From Puccinellia tenuiflora (Eukaryota; Streptophyta; Magnoliopsida; Poales; Poaceae), in assembly GCA_012064385.1 (NCBI GenBank), contig QRDG01000814.1:1004749-1068748 (forward strand): a stretch of DNA of 64,000 nucleotides. The letters run 5' to 3'. Positions 1 to 11,590 of this stretch are shown in pieces (the stretch's first letter is position 1; each line of letters opens with the position of its first letter). The notes under the pieces were generated by a model. The model worked only from the letters and a program-made list of their open reading frames with translations. It was not told where the DNA came from and did not search any database. Made by a program: the position numbers and the translations under genes.

Positions 1-523
1 CCGTTCTTGGCTCCGTGCTAGCTTCGCCGGAGACTGGATCCCCTCGACGGGTTTCTTCCAGTGAGATTTGTTCTGGTCATAGTATATATGATTGTACTAG
101 TGTTTAGCGTCGCGTGCTCACCTTGGTTCGATCTGTCGGGCTTGAAAGCAGCTGATGGGATACTCTTGGACTGTTAAGCTTTGCTGCAGGATTGGATTTG
201 GAGTAGCTTAAAGTAAGAACGGACTAGCTTAGCTTGGGTGTACCAATAGCCAGAAATGTATTCGTGATTCCAATTCCAAATGGAAGGGGGGAGGGGAACC
301 TTTTTTTGCTCAATCTGTTCCTGTCCTCGATTTCTAGACGCCTACTAGATACATGCCTTCGCGTCAATTGAAATTATGTTCCGAAGGAAATCCGTTGTGC
401 CTATGTGGATATTTCAGTCTTTTCTGAGATACGATCCAATGCATCTAAGGGCCGGTGCTTTCGTATGACTATATTTACCTTTCAAATGTTGGATTCTGAT
501 TCAGTGCGTTCTTTCAATGTTGC
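1..523 (+). other. Presumed 5' leader and leader intron of the ICP55-like gene
   Basis: No coding exon is supported here. In the frame of the next exon there is a stop at 19-21, so positions 1-60 cannot be coding in that frame. A donor-like GTGAG follows position 60, and acceptor-like AG dinucleotides precede 524. I infer an untranslated exon and a leader intron. The true transcription start may lie left of the window. Confidence 0.4.
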
Positions 524-1285
524 ATGCAGCCAGCGTCTAGGTTGTTATCTACCTCTTACAGAAGTATAGTAGGGCGTGCTGCTTACACTACAGGAGGAAT
601 AATCGATGTTGGCCAACCAACACCCAAATCTCATCCTGAGGTAAACCTTCTTTTAGGCCTGGTTTGTGGTTGCTGAACTGTGCTGTGATGAACTTTCTTT
701 ATAATCTTTTGTGGAAAAGTAGCCATGAAAGAAAGCTGGTTAAACAAACAGTAAAATAGGCAAAGCGGGTTGAGAAAAGGGGATTATCATAGTCCACCGC
801 AAGGCCAAACACAGCCTTACTGGATCGGTGCTGCATTTGCTGGTTTCAAATTTTATTTATAGGCATGGCAACATTTATCTCTGTCTAGTTTTGTAGTTAG
901 ACCATTAGGTGGAGGCTGTTTCTTCTAGATTTTTTGTCGGCCCCCATCCAGATGTTGTAGTAACGTTGTCTCTTTAGCTAGTAATTCTTTTCCTTTTTCC
1001 ATACTTGGACCCTGCAACGAATTTTGTACATTTATTTGTTGCCTTGGGTTAAATGATAATGCCCATCTCGTTATGAAAAAAAACCAGTCTATAAGAGTTT
1101 TACACGTCTATTATTTTCATCATTTTTCAAACACTCTAAATAGGGTATTACCATTGTGTAGCCATGGTGTTCCTAGATCAAGACATGGCCAGACAGCATA
1201 CTCGTTTCAAGATTAAGTCTATCAATACCATGGAAGGTTGTTACTCTTTTTACCTGAATTTATCCGATTATCTAAAAAGTCTAAG

Positions 1286-1477
1286 GGGTCGTTTGGATCC
1301 CATCATTTCATTTCATTTGAAATGAAATGAATTCCAGAGAAATGACAGGGTTAGGGGCAGGAATTGACTTAACATAGTAAAGGCATTGTCTGGAATTCCA
1401 ATTGAAATGACATTTCAATTCCATGACAGCCAAACATGTTGGGCATGGAATCTGAAATGATGGGATCCAAACGACTC
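1286..1477. mobile_element. 192-bp foldback MITE in ICP55 intron
   Basis: The ends are inverted copies: GGGTCGTTTGGATCCCATC at 1286 and its near-exact complement ending at 1477, with one mismatch. The element is flanked by the direct repeat CTAAG at 1281-1285 and 1478-1482. It has no coding capacity. The 5-bp duplication does not decide the superfamily. Confidence 0.75.
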
Positions 1478-2207
1478 CTAAGCTGAATTCACCCAAAGCC
1501 CCAAACTACTGTGCGTATATCAAATAAACTAATTAGTTTAGCTTATGAGTATAGCTTTAATAGTCTGTGTACAGAAGCCTTATTAGGCCAAACAGGCCAT
1601 GCTTATTTTCTTCACATTCCTGTGCTATTTCTGATGCATTTACATTTTTTATTTTCTGGTTGTCAAAATGATTCTCTTCATTCTCTCTTAAATATTGTAA
1701 TACGATGAACCAGTTATTAGCTGATGAGGAGATTACTCCAGGCATCACAAGTGAGGAGTATATATCTAGAAGAAAAAGGCTGCTGGATGTTTTACCAGAG
1801 AAGAGTCTGGCAATTATTGCATCTGCAGATCAGCAGATGATGACTGATGTAGTGCCATACTCATTCAGACAGAATGGTGATTACCTGTACATTACAGGTT
1901 GTATACAACCTGGTGGTGTAGCAGTTTTGAGTAAGGAAGCTGGTTTATGTATGTTCATGCCAGATAAACGTAAGGAGGTAATGATGACCTGTTAGCCTGT
2001 CACCTCATACCTTTCCTAACTAAGCCAAACCATTCTTACGAGTGTGGTTTTGTTTCCAGGATGTAGTTTGGGAAGGTCAGACTGCTGGAGTAGAAGCAGC
2101 TGTGGATTTCTTCAAGGCAGATAAAGCATTTCCACTTAGTGAGATGAAAAAGGTAGCTCTCATGCTTTCATGTTTTTTGCTTCATCACTCCTGAGCATTA
2201 ACTATTA

Positions 2208-2356
2208 CTTCCTCTGTTCCGAATTATAAGATGTTTTGGATATTTCAATTTGGACTACATACGGACTGAAGTGAGTGAGTAAATACATGAAAACACATCT
2301 ATTTACATACGAACCTGAAAAAAGGTAGAACATCTTATAATTTGGAACGGAGGGAG
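2208..2356. mobile_element. Stowaway MITE in ICP55 intron 3
   Basis: The left end CTTCCTCTGTTCC is the inverted counterpart of the right end GGAACGGAGGGAG, and both sides are flanked by the dinucleotide TA. This is the standard Stowaway (Tc1/mariner-type) signature in grasses. Length is 149 bp, with no ORF. Confidence 0.85.
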
Positions 2357-2881
2357 TACCTTCTAATTGCTACTTGCCCCCAACTACTTCCTCCAGTCAA
2401 GATATATTATCATTTGCGAATGCACATAGTTAAACTCTTGAACTGAGCTATCGGTGTATCTCTATGGATATTGATATTAAACATATGAAAATGATATTTG
2501 TATATTATGCTAAAAAATGCTTTAGTATTTAGCATTAGCAAATTAGTGGTCAAGGTTTCATTTGGAGAGCATAGCGATTTCCAAGACGACGCCCTTTCTG
2601 TGATCAGAGAGAGTACTTTCTTAGTTGCTGATTACAGTATGCTTCTCAATTGATGTAATTTTTATTAAAATGTAGATCCTCCCCGAAATGATTGAGCAAT
2701 CAAAGTGGTGTATCACAATGATAAGACATCCACATCTTCTTATAGGAACTTTGATGCCTTCCGCAGGGCATCACTCAACAATAAAGTGAAAGATCTTGCC
2801 CAGTACACTGATGAACTTCGGTGGATCAAGTCAAAATCAGAAATCAAGTTGATGCGAGAGTCAGCATCTATTGTTTCTCAG

Positions 2882-3509
2882 GTATTTGGTTGAACTTGTG
2901 TTATTTTCATGACACTGTTCGTAGGAGATATTGAGTCTTACACCCTATCAGTTCAGCTTTGGATGGAGAATTTGCTGAAATGCTTTTTTGATATTCCAGT
3001 AAAAATCACTGGTCTAAATTCTAATTCGTAGACGAACCATCCATTTGAAGTAATTACCGGGGAATTTCTGGTTGGGTTGAGGGCGATATTATCGTGGGTT
3101 TTCTTATTGTGGCGGTTGATGCTGGTCCATGTGCTGCTAGAGGATTTGACAGAACACTATCTGCATTGAGAGAGCTTTTTTTAAAGACCGCCAATGAGAT
3201 AACTGATGTTGAGAATGTTTATTGTAAACACTTCCCAACTACTTTTCCGCCTTATTTAGTTAGCCCAACTACTGAGATTGTACAGCTGTTTGGGATTCAC
3301 AACAAGTTTCCCTCAAAATTAAAACTATATATTACATCTAGAATTCTACCCCAAGCGTCAAATGCAATCAATAAGTTAGAAGACAAGACCAAGTGCCTTA
3401 AGTTTGCAAGTTGCACACTGTCTGAGTGACAGAATGGTTGGCTTAAAGACTTGCACGCAATGCTTCTTCTTTTTTGTTTACTGACATTACATTCTCTCTG
3501 CCTGGCCAG
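2882..3509 (+). other. ICP55 intron 4 containing an unexplained 111-codon open frame
   Basis: The intron contains an open frame at 3094-3429 (+). Its N-terminal half (FDRTLSALRELFLKTANEI) looks protein-like, but I do not recognise a family. Frame and flanking sites do not join it to the peptidase. It may be a captured gene fragment. Confidence 0.3.
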
Positions 3510-5109
3510 TCTCTTTTGCAGACAATGTTGCTCTCAAGGACCCACAGGGAGGAAAGACAATTAGCAGCTAAAATTGAGTATGAGTGCAAAATGAGAGGTG
3601 CCCAAAGAATGGCGTAAGCATTTATTGTCACTGTATATTCTTTTTATCCGTCTGCTGTACTATATAGATTGCATCTGAGGGTACCGAGTGTGTGGCCCTG
3701 TGTTCAACAGTTTTCTTAGTTGATAGCTAGTGAAATAAGTTTGTAGGGATCAATTAGGTCCATAAATTGCGGACCTATTGTTTTTTAATGTAAGCAAGGT
3801 GTCATGATGAGATGATTTACTTTTTCTTCTTGTTGCCATATCTTAGGTTCCATCCTGTAGTTGGCGGTGGAGCAAATGGCAGTGTTATACACTACTCAAG
3901 AAATGATAAGAAGGTACAGAAGAGTTTTGCTTTTGTTGTACATTTCAGGTGTTTTTTTCTTGTAAAGTTGATTTTAGCTATTTGACAGATCAAAACGGGT
4001 GATCTTCTGCTCATGGATGTTGGATGTGAGTACCATGGCTACCTTAGTGACCTGACACGAACATGGCCACCCTGTGGCAAGTTTTCCACTGCTCAGGTAA
4101 ATGCTCAACGTTTATTGTTTGTTGTATCCAACTGAAAAAAATTACTTATCTTTGGACTTCTGAGTATGTTTTTATCCCCACCTGCGCAGGAAGAACTGTA
4201 CAGCTTAATACTGGAGACAAATAAGGAATGCATAAAACTTTGTAAACCAGGCGCAAGCATTGGCGAGATACACCGCCATTCGGTATATCCCCAGTATTTG
4301 TTCTAATTCAATATTTCTTTGTGAAATACAAATTTTGACTTTCGAAAAGAAAGTCAAAAGATCCGCGTCTCTGATCTCCAAAGCACAGGTCAAGATGCTG
4401 ATAAACGGATTCCAAGAACTTGGAATTATAGGGAAGGGCAAATCTATCCAGTACAATTATTTGAATCCAACGGCAATAGGTGACAGAATCTATCCGTCTC
4501 TTCATTGGATTTGTCCTTTGTCTTTGATGCAAGAGATTTGGATCTTGGGACCAGGTTAATAACCATTTGCATGTCTCCCTGGCGTCCAGGTCATTCGTTG
4601 GGAATGGATATTCATGACTCCACAACCCTCAGCAAGGACACACCCTTGGAGCCAGGCGTCGTAAGTAGATCGGCAGATGTTCTGTTCTGCCATTTTACGT
4701 ATAATTGGTTAAGCTTTGCTTCTACTACAGCTTACATGAAAACTATCCGACAAGAGATCCTTCATCTGCATCTTCACAGGTAATCACCATTGAACCCGGG
4801 ATCTACATTCCCCCGGTCCCGATACTCAACGAGAAGGCCCCGGACAGGTACCGGGGCATCGGAATAAGGATCGAGGACGAGGTCCTCATCACCGAGTCGG
4901 GTCATGAGGTACCGCCCTAATCATTTCATCCAGTACCGCCTGGATAAATGTTGCAATCCGGATGGAATTGAAGATGATGACACCCTGGTTGCTTGCAGGT
5001 CTTGACGGCGTCGGTGCCCAAGGAGATCTCCCACCTCACCACCCTGATGAACATGGGTGGTGGTAGCTCCACGACGGAGGCCCATGAGCCGAGAGCTGCT
5101 TGGAACTGA

Positions 5110-5839
5110 GAGGCTCGGAGATAATTTTGTTTGTTCATTAATCCTGTCAAAGCTGTAGAAACTAGAAACTGGAACTGTCTCGAAAACAGCGGCTCTGGCA
5201 TTTGGCCGGTTTGCGGCAAAACCCAGTTTGTCGTTTGGTTTTATAATTCTTATTTTTTAATCTATAACTGTAGCTGAAAATCACTTCACCGTTGTCCAAC
5301 AATGAATGCAGAAGTGTTTTTTTTTTTTTTACAATTTTATTTTGTGCTGCGTCTCGGACGGAGCCTTAGGGATTAAGTGTTGGGCAATGAAGCAGAAAAG
5401 GCGCCGTCCCCATTAGTGTCATCAGTCCATGTCCGGATGTGGCGTGTCCCTTTTACACCGTTAGCCGTCGCCGTCGGCCGGCAGCGGTTAGCCGAAAGGA
5501 ACACGGACGGAGGGGACGACGATGGATGGGAGCAGCTTAGCTGGGCACGTTTCTTAGGTAGGTCCTATAGCTTCAATTGTTTGGAAACTAAAACATGTTT
5601 AGAGGTTCTCAAGAAAGAGCACACGTACGTGTCCTATAATTTTGCAGATCCAAACTTGACGTCACTCCGCCGGACCCCCTGTTTCCCCATATGTCCAGCG
5701 CTCCAACCGGATAGAAAAACGCCACCCAACCACGTCCCTTAAACCCAGCCCATATGTCCGGGTTGTTCGGCACTCTGCAAACCCAGCCCATGACGAATAT
5801 GGGACGGTCTGGACATGCCCGGGCATGTCCGCCATGTTG
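5110..5839. other. ICP55 3' region, then the left flank of the MULE
   Basis: The first 230 bases are probably the 3' untranslated region and include a T-run at 5318-5331. From about 5370 the DNA becomes GC-rich. The ORFs present (for example 5377-5742) have no recognisable domain. The last nine bases, 5831-5839 (GCCATGTTG), are the left copy of the MULE target-site duplication. Confidence 0.5.
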
Positions 5840-6097
5840 GTGAAATTTTACACATTTGACCCTTTTTCAAAAAGATTTCACAAAATAGACCCAAATTCAA
5901 AATAATTTCAGATTTGACCCTTTTTCATGGCGCCCGGCCCCAGGGCGCCATACCAGGAAGCATGACGCCTTGGTCAAAGGCGCCATGGACCGTCCACGTC
6001 AGCACCAGGTCAGTACCATGGCGCCCCAGGGTAAGGCGCTATATTCACTACCATGGCGCCCCGACCCAAGGCGCCATGCCACTTAGGGTTTTCAGCC
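5840..6097 (+). repeat. Left terminal inverted repeat of MULE 1
   Basis: These 258 bases align as an inverted copy of 16645-16902 with scattered mismatches. The outer 87 bases hold two copies of TTTGACCCTTTTTC. The inner part holds four 25-bp palindromic modules. Similarity ends near CTTAGGGTT-TCAGCC. Confidence 0.85.
5927..6077. repeat. Four 25-bp palindromic modules in the left TIR
   Basis: Modules lie at 5927-5951, 5962-5986, 6018-6042 and 6053-6077. Each is an 8-bp arm ATGGCGCC (or one-base variant), a 9-base spacer, and the inverted arm GGCGCCAT (or variant). Spacer sequences differ while geometry is constant. The cluster precedes the leader of the PMD gene. Confidence 0.9.
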
Positions 6098-6909
6098 CCG
6101 CAGCCTCCCAGATCGTGACCAAACCTTCACTCGAGCCACCCGACGCCGCCGCCCCCATCCGACCGACGCCGCCGTCCCCATCCGCCGCCCCCATCCGCCG
6201 TCCCCACCCCCGACGCCGCCGCCACCATCCGGCCGACGCCGCCGCCACCATCTGCCACCTCCATCCGCCGCCCCATGTGCTGCAGCGGCCGTCCCCATCC
6301 CCGCCAGTCCGGCTCGTCCCCGTCCTAATGGAGGACGGCTGACCGCCGCCGCCACCCATCCCCTCTGTTGGGCACGAGCCGGACCACGCGCCCGTCAGCC
6401 TGCCTCCGCCCCCGCCCTCGCGGTCGTCCTGCTACCCCTCTCCTCCGTTCCTGCTTAAGGTAAGCTTCTTCTATTCTCCGATTTGTATGCTTAGGGCTGT
6501 AATTTTAGTAGAATTGTGGTAGTAGTAGGTATAGTTTAGGGTGAATTTGTCACCAATTTATAGTTTAGGGTCATAGTTTGTGGTAATAGAATTTTAGTAC
6601 AATTTAGGGTTGAAATTGTCACCGATTTATAGTTTTAGTATGTGTAAATTTGACATGCTTAGGATTGAATTTTTAGTAGAATTGTGGTACTAGTACTAGT
6701 AGGTATATGAATCTGGAATGATTTTGTAGTACAATTATTATACCAATTTTAGTACGTATATGATTATGATTGAATTTGTCACCGTATATTTTTATTAGGT
6801 CTATGCTTAGGGTTGAATATGTAGTAGAATTCTTGTAGCAATTTTTAGGTTGCATAAATGTTTATTTTACATGTTTGCATATTACTTTTTTTTTGTTTTG
6901 TTATTGCAG
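6098..6909 (+). promoter_or_regulatory. Probable promoter, 5' leader and leader intron of PMD gene 1
   Basis: 6120-6440 is a GCC-rich low-complexity leader. A donor follows ACTTAAG-like sequence at 6459 (CTGCTTAAG then GTAAGC). The AT-rich intron 6460-6909 ends in TTATTGCAG, one base before the ATG at 6911. A leader intron is a shared feature of the larger genes in this element. Confidence 0.6.
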
Positions 6910-6910
6910 G

Positions 6911-9381
6911 ATGTCTCGCCTTATTCAAGATGTGTACGATAAGAATCACCGTGCTATGTATATTGCGGAAAGAGGAGTGGTTTTTCCACACCTACACCTG
7001 AGGTCCTCAAGGGTTGACAGTAAGGATGAAGCGCGACATCCGAAGATGAAGTATGATGAGCGATACACAAACTACATCCGTCGCCTCGGGCTTCTCCCTT
7101 TTATCACTATGGTTTCTCGCGGGATGCCAAAGATGAACCCTTGTGCCATCACCGCACTTGTTGACCGATGGCGTCCCGAGACACATACCTTTCACCTGCC
7201 TTGTGGGGAGATGACCGTGACTTTGCAGGATGTTTCAATGATCCTCGCACTACCCATCAAGGGGCAGCCTGTGTGTAAGAGCACTGACACTGCAGGATGG
7301 CGTGGGCTTATGACGGACTTCCTTGGACAGGAGCCGGGGCTCCCGAACAAAGCCGCGGGCGCACCCTTTTCTTGGATTGCTCAGAACTTTGCAGTATGCC
7401 CACCGGACTTACCAGAGGATTCTGAGATTGTGCAACAACATTGCCGAGCATACGTCTGGTATGTTTTGAGTCGGGTCCTTTTTCCGGATGGCACAGGGGT
7501 GAACGCTCCATTCATGTGGCTGCAGATGTTAGCTAGTTGGGACTTCGGTCTTAGTTGGGGTACAGCGGCACTAGCTTACTTGTACCGTCAGGTATAACTT
7601 ATCTCTTAGTACTGTGATGTGGTTAAACTTGTATTTATCTAACTCGTGCTAATGTGCTCATCATTTTACTTGTGTAGTTGGACGAGGCGTGCCGTAGGGG
7701 GCAAGTTGGTAAAGAATCCAATATTGGAGGCTGCATGTTGCTCCTATCCATATGGAGTTGGGAGCACCTTCCTGTTGGGAGACCCACTCCGGGGTTATGG
7801 GCGCCATGGGAGGATCATAACGACCCAGCACGTTTTCCTACATGGGCGTATAGGTGGGATAATGTGGATGGTATGGTTGGTACCTCGAAGGCTCAGTACA
7901 TGCGCTACAGCAGCGAGTTCGATATCCTAACTCCGGAGCATGTAAGCTCGTTCTCTTCTGTAATTCTGTTCCACTATTGTCGTATTGGAAGTATGAAACT
8001 AATAATCAATTTTCCTTTTTTTTTGGAAAGGTTACTTGGGAGCCATACGGACCGGCCGGCATGATTGGTTCTATCGAGATCACGTACCCTCTTAACCCGA
8101 TGTGTTTAGCCGAACAACATCTTTGGCGGATGAGATGTCCACTAATATGTATTTATGCCGTCGAGTGGCACCTTCCAAACCGGGTTATGAGACAATTTGG
8201 ATTATATCAGAAGACTCCGCCAAAGTATACCGACACGGATTTCTATTTGCACGAGTAAGTTTTGTATTGTCGTTTTAATATTATAATTGTTTTGCGGACC
8301 ACATTTGAGATTGAATGTTCCTATGTAGGATGGACAAGATGAAGCAGAAAACTGAAAAGAATTGGCCAAGGAAGCATGCAAAGTACATAAATGAGTTTGA
8401 ACAGAAGATTGCATCAATTGAATACAAGATGGAGCATGGGGGTCTGTCGGTGGAGCGCCCTCATGATGATGCAGCATTCAATGAATATCTTGTTTGGCTT
8501 AGCGCTAACACTCGTCTTAAGCTCAATGCTCCTGCTTTCGTTTCTTCTGATATTTTGGATATGCCGAATCCTGGTTTTGACCATTTGGCCAATATTGAGT
8601 ACAACAGGCTCATAAGAGGGGGTCGACGGCAAGAATTAGCGCCTATAGTAAACTTCGTGGTGAGATATTGTGTTATATATCCATACTACCATATATTCAT
8701 TTCATAACTAACATCTGAATTTGTTTTTGCAGCAATCTGAACTTGGGAAACATGCTAACAATGCCGGGCGTGCCCTTCGTTACCCTCCTGGATCTGAACA
8801 ATCTGAGTCCTCCCTTAGAGCATTTGCTGAGGTATTAAACTATTTGTTGTTATCCTTTTACGAAAGTGGTTGAAAAATATAAACCTGTAATTTTATCATA
8901 TTTGCAGCGTGCGAAGACCTGGGCACGCGGCTTAGGTGCTCTTTTAGGTTGTCGTACCGACGACACTGCTGCTACATGGTCGGGCGAGGCGTCAAGCGGT
9001 GGACATGGTGCATCCAGAGGACGAGGATCCTCGAGCCATGCACACGGAGGATCTTCGAGCCAAGCCCGTTTCTCTCTTGAGGACGAGGATGTAAGTGACG
9101 GGGCCGATGCTCATGATGAGATCAACACTTCGCAGCTGTCCGACGCACCTGATATTACTCAGGAGCCACGTGATTTTGAGCTTCGTTCTAGGCCTAAGCA
9201 ACGGAAGATCTATACCCCGTCTGACTATGACCGGCCTAAGCCAAGGCCTAAGTCAAGACCACGTCTAGTTGTTGATCAAGATCAAGAGGAGGAGGAGGAG
9301 GAGGAGGCCCAAGAGGAGGAGCCTCCTGTGAGGAGGTTGCGCACCAAGAGGGCTTCCAAGAGGGGCAAGGGGCCTGCCTGA
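6911..9381 (+). CDS. Plant mobile domain (PMD, MAIN-like) protein carried by MULE 1
   Basis: Six exons, 6911-7591, 7678-7941, 8031-8254, 8329-8659, 8733-8831 and 8908-9381, join in frame to 690 residues. Residues about 50-330 form the plant mobile domain (aminotransferase-like PMD family). The strongest signature is at residues 86-108, RWRPETHTFHLPCGEMTVTL, followed later by WLQMLASWDFGLSWGTAALA and CIYAVEWHLPNRV. The C-terminal third is low complexity: a Gly/Ser stretch, an acidic run of Glu near residue 655, and a basic end (RTKRASKRGKGPA), which suggests nuclear location. Host PMD proteins (MAIN, MAIL1) act in silencing and expression control; the role of transposon-borne copies is not settled. 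Exon phases match the second PMD gene at 60029. Confidence 0.88.
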
Positions 9382-10119
9382 AATGTGTATTAGACTTGTA
9401 TTGGACTTTGTTGTAGTAATATTATTGTTGCACTATTGTACGTTAATGTGGTGTGTCTTGAATTTGATGTATGTTGGTGAATTATGTGTACTTTGTTTAG
9501 TTTGAAGTGAATGTTGAACTGTTATATTTCAATGATACTTTGTTGAGCTGTTATATTTCAATGAATTATGTGTACTGTTATATTTCAATGATATTTTTTT
9601 CAGGAAAACAGGTCATGGCGCCTTGCCCCGAGGCGCCATGTTCGGTTGTATGGCGCCTTTCCCTGGGGCGCTATGCTGTTAAGTACGGCGCCTTTCCCTG
9701 GGGCGCCATACTACTAAACTATACCTACCCACGGGCATGAACAGAGGCCACTTTGTCCAGCTTCCCCTCTGTTTCGTGCCCAGCAGATGGCGCCGCCCCC
9801 CTTCCGCCCCAACCTCTCTCCTCTCAAATCCCTCTCTTGAATCTGCAGATCTGAGCTTTTCTTCGGTGGATTTACTTCCTCCACGAAATCTGAAGGTATT
9901 CCTCTCATTTTTCCTTGTTTTTATTGGTTTAGAACCTCACACTTGAATGATTTTGGATAAACTCTAATTCGTCCACTACGAGGATTTAGGTGTTATATTT
10001 CGTGATTTCATGGTAATACGTACGGAGTCATGTTGATTGTCATTAAATCCAACAATTTTTTTGGAGAAATCGTAATTATCAAATATGAACTGGTTCCCTA
10101 TATCATGTAGACCGGAACA
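9382..10119 (+). promoter_or_regulatory. PMD gene 1 3' region and leader of the second ORF
   Basis: The stretch begins with the 3' region of the PMD gene. It then contains short direct repeats of TGTTATATTTCAATGA at 9518-9590 and the module cluster at 9615-9709. A probable leader exon ends at 9895 (CTGAAG then GTATTC), followed by an intron to 10110 (TCATGTAG), nine bases before the next ATG. Confidence 0.5.
9615..9709. repeat. Three 25-bp palindromic modules between the two + genes of MULE 1
   Basis: Modules lie at 9615-9639, 9650-9674 and 9685-9709. They have the same 8-9-8 geometry and the same ATGGCGCC arms as in the terminal repeats; the third begins ACGGCGCC. They sit upstream of the leader exon of the next gene. 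Confidence 0.88.
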
Positions 10120-11481
10120 ATGGAATCGCGTGGCAAGCGGAAAGCAACCCAACCGTTGAAACAAAAGGAGGATGTGCCCGGGCCGAGTGTGAACAAGGTA
10201 TTGAAACAGAAGGAAGTTCTGCCTGGTCCTACTGCCAAGAAGGTTCCACAAAAAAAGGTACCAAAGGGAAATGATTTCATGACCATGCGTTTGAAAGAAT
10301 GGATTGAAAATAGGTTGACAGTAGACCCGTACTTAGCACCAAGAGAGAAACTCCGTGATAGGCGTTTTTGGAATGAACAACAAGCAACCATATATAAAGT
10401 TGTGATTGAGAAGAAGAGCAAGGAGATTGTAGAACAAAAGTCTGTGGATTTCAATTATATTGAGGAGAATGCGCACCAATTTCCTAATCTTATTTCTGTA
10501 TGTCAAAGCTTGGGATTTTATAAGATCATGGAATTCAATCAAATGTACAATGTGGAGGTAGTTAAGCAATTTTATGCAACCGTGTTTTTTGTTGAAGACA
10601 AGGAGAAGACGTTGAAATGGATGACCGGTGAGGAAATGTTTACTGCCCCCTTCATCGACTTTGCCAAAGCCATGGGGTACCAGGAACAATTCGAATCGGG
10701 ACTGAGCATGCCATGTTATGGGAGAGGTGCTCCACCTAGTAAGAACTGTCTTAAGGGTCACTATCCGAAAGATTATCGTGGTGTTGGCAAAATCGTTGGG
10801 TTGAAGCACAGATACTACTACTTAATGAAGCTTCTCAATGTGACCATTTGTCCTAAGGGTGGCGACTTTGGCTTGATTCGAGGTCATGTCATTCAGCTCT
10901 TGTACCAAGCTCGTTATTGTGATGGCGAGATAGATGTCATGCAATGGATGTACGAGACCATGAGACAAGTCATAATAAAGCGACGGTCTCTATGTTATGG
11001 ACCATACATCTACGCCTTCATCAAATATGTGAAGACCAATCGATATGAACGTACGCCACCTCTTGTGGATTTGTTCCCGGAAGATGTTCCGCATCCGGCG
11101 TACCAACCTATGGTGAAACGCATAGAGTCGAAGACGAACTCCCCAACTCGCTCAAGACAAGTTCACGTGGGTGAATCATCTAATGGAAGTGGACTACTCA
11201 ACTACTTCACTTCATTGTGGTCTATGTGCAAGGACACGCATACGCGGGAGCATAAGATGCATGCTCTTCAAAAAAAACATCTACGCGAGTTTCGGGAAGA
11301 CCGTAGGCAACGTGGGTTCAACAACGTTCCTCATGATGGGCCCGACCTAGATGCAAGTGACATAGAAGAATTTGAGATGCCACCTCTCAATGAAGAAGAC
11401 TTCCGCGGTTTTGTTGGTATGCCACCGCCATTTGCTGCAGATCACGAAGAGGGTGAGGAGTCCGGATCTAGTGAAGACTAG
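10120..11481 (+). CDS. MULE 1 second ORF, 453 residues, plant-transposon-protein-like
   Basis: A single-exon coding region of 453 residues preceded by a leader intron. The N-terminus is basic with two similar KQKE-rich repeats (residues 14-50). The middle contains VVKQFYATVFFVEDKEKTLK and FIDFAKAMGY. This pattern resembles the 'putative plant transposon protein' family found in transposon and retroelement ORFs of grasses, a family match made by eye only. The C-terminus is acidic (EEGEESGSSED). I see no catalytic motif. Its place between the PMD and transposase genes suggests an accessory function in the element, but the function is unknown. Confidence 0.7.
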   Translation: MESRGKRKATQPLKQKEDVPGPSVNKVLKQKEVLPGPTAKKVPQKKVPKGNDFMTMRLKEWIENRLTVDPYLAPREKLRDRRFWNEQQATIYKVVIEKKSKEIVEQKSVDFNYIEENAHQFPNLISVCQSLGFYKIMEFNQMYNVEVVKQFYATVFFVEDKEKTLKWMTGEEMFTAPFIDFAKAMGYQEQFESGLSMPCYGRGAPPSKNCLKGHYPKDYRGVGKIVGLKHRYYYLMKLLNVTICPKGGDFGLIRGHVIQLLYQARYCDGEIDVMQWMYETMRQVIIKRRSLCYGPYIYAFIKYVKTNRYERTPPLVDLFPEDVPHPAYQPMVKRIESKTNSPTRSRQVHVGESSNGSGLLNYFTSLWSMCKDTHTREHKMHALQKKHLREFREDRRQRGFNNVPHDGPDLDASDIEEFEMPPLNEEDFRGFVGMPPPFAADHEEGEESGSSED

Positions 11482-11590
11482 TTCTACTGTTCATCTTGTG
11501 TAATAATATGTACTCTCAATTCGATGGATTTTGTAATTCGTACTCACCCGTATGTCGCTACAGACCACCTATTTGTCAAACTTTGTGAAC

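Larger units (their letters stand above)
524..5109 (+). pseudogene. ICP55: ICP55-type mitochondrial Xaa-Pro aminopeptidase (M24B), 12 exons, one-base frameshift in exon 4
   Basis: Exons read 524-640, 1714-1977, 2060-2152, 2676-2881, 3510-3613, 3847-3913, 3989-4096, 4190-4282, 4389-4479, 4590-4660, 4780-4908 and 4999-5109, all with GT-AG borders and matching phases. In the family, this peptidase removes one residue from mitochondrial proteins after the processing peptidase has cut. The start ATG at 524 opens a short Arg/Ser-rich presequence (MQPASRLLSTSYRS) typical of mitochondrial import. The M24 metal ligands are present: LLLMDVG and SDLTRTWP (two Asp), HSLGMDIHD (His), ITIEPGIY (Glu) and RIEDEVLIT (Glu). 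Exon 4 is 206 nt although both its borders are phase 0. Its first part reads ILPEMIEQSK and its second VYHNDKTSTSSYR, but in different frames, which points to one lost base near 2704. Unrepaired, translation stops inside exon 4. Apart from this the gene would encode about 484 residues. It is either a young pseudogene or a sequence error. Confidence 0.85.

Noticed and set aside
6048..6359. Gly/Trp-rich and Pro-rich frames at the left end of MULE 1
   Set aside because: Products of the GCC-rich leader; no start context and no domain.
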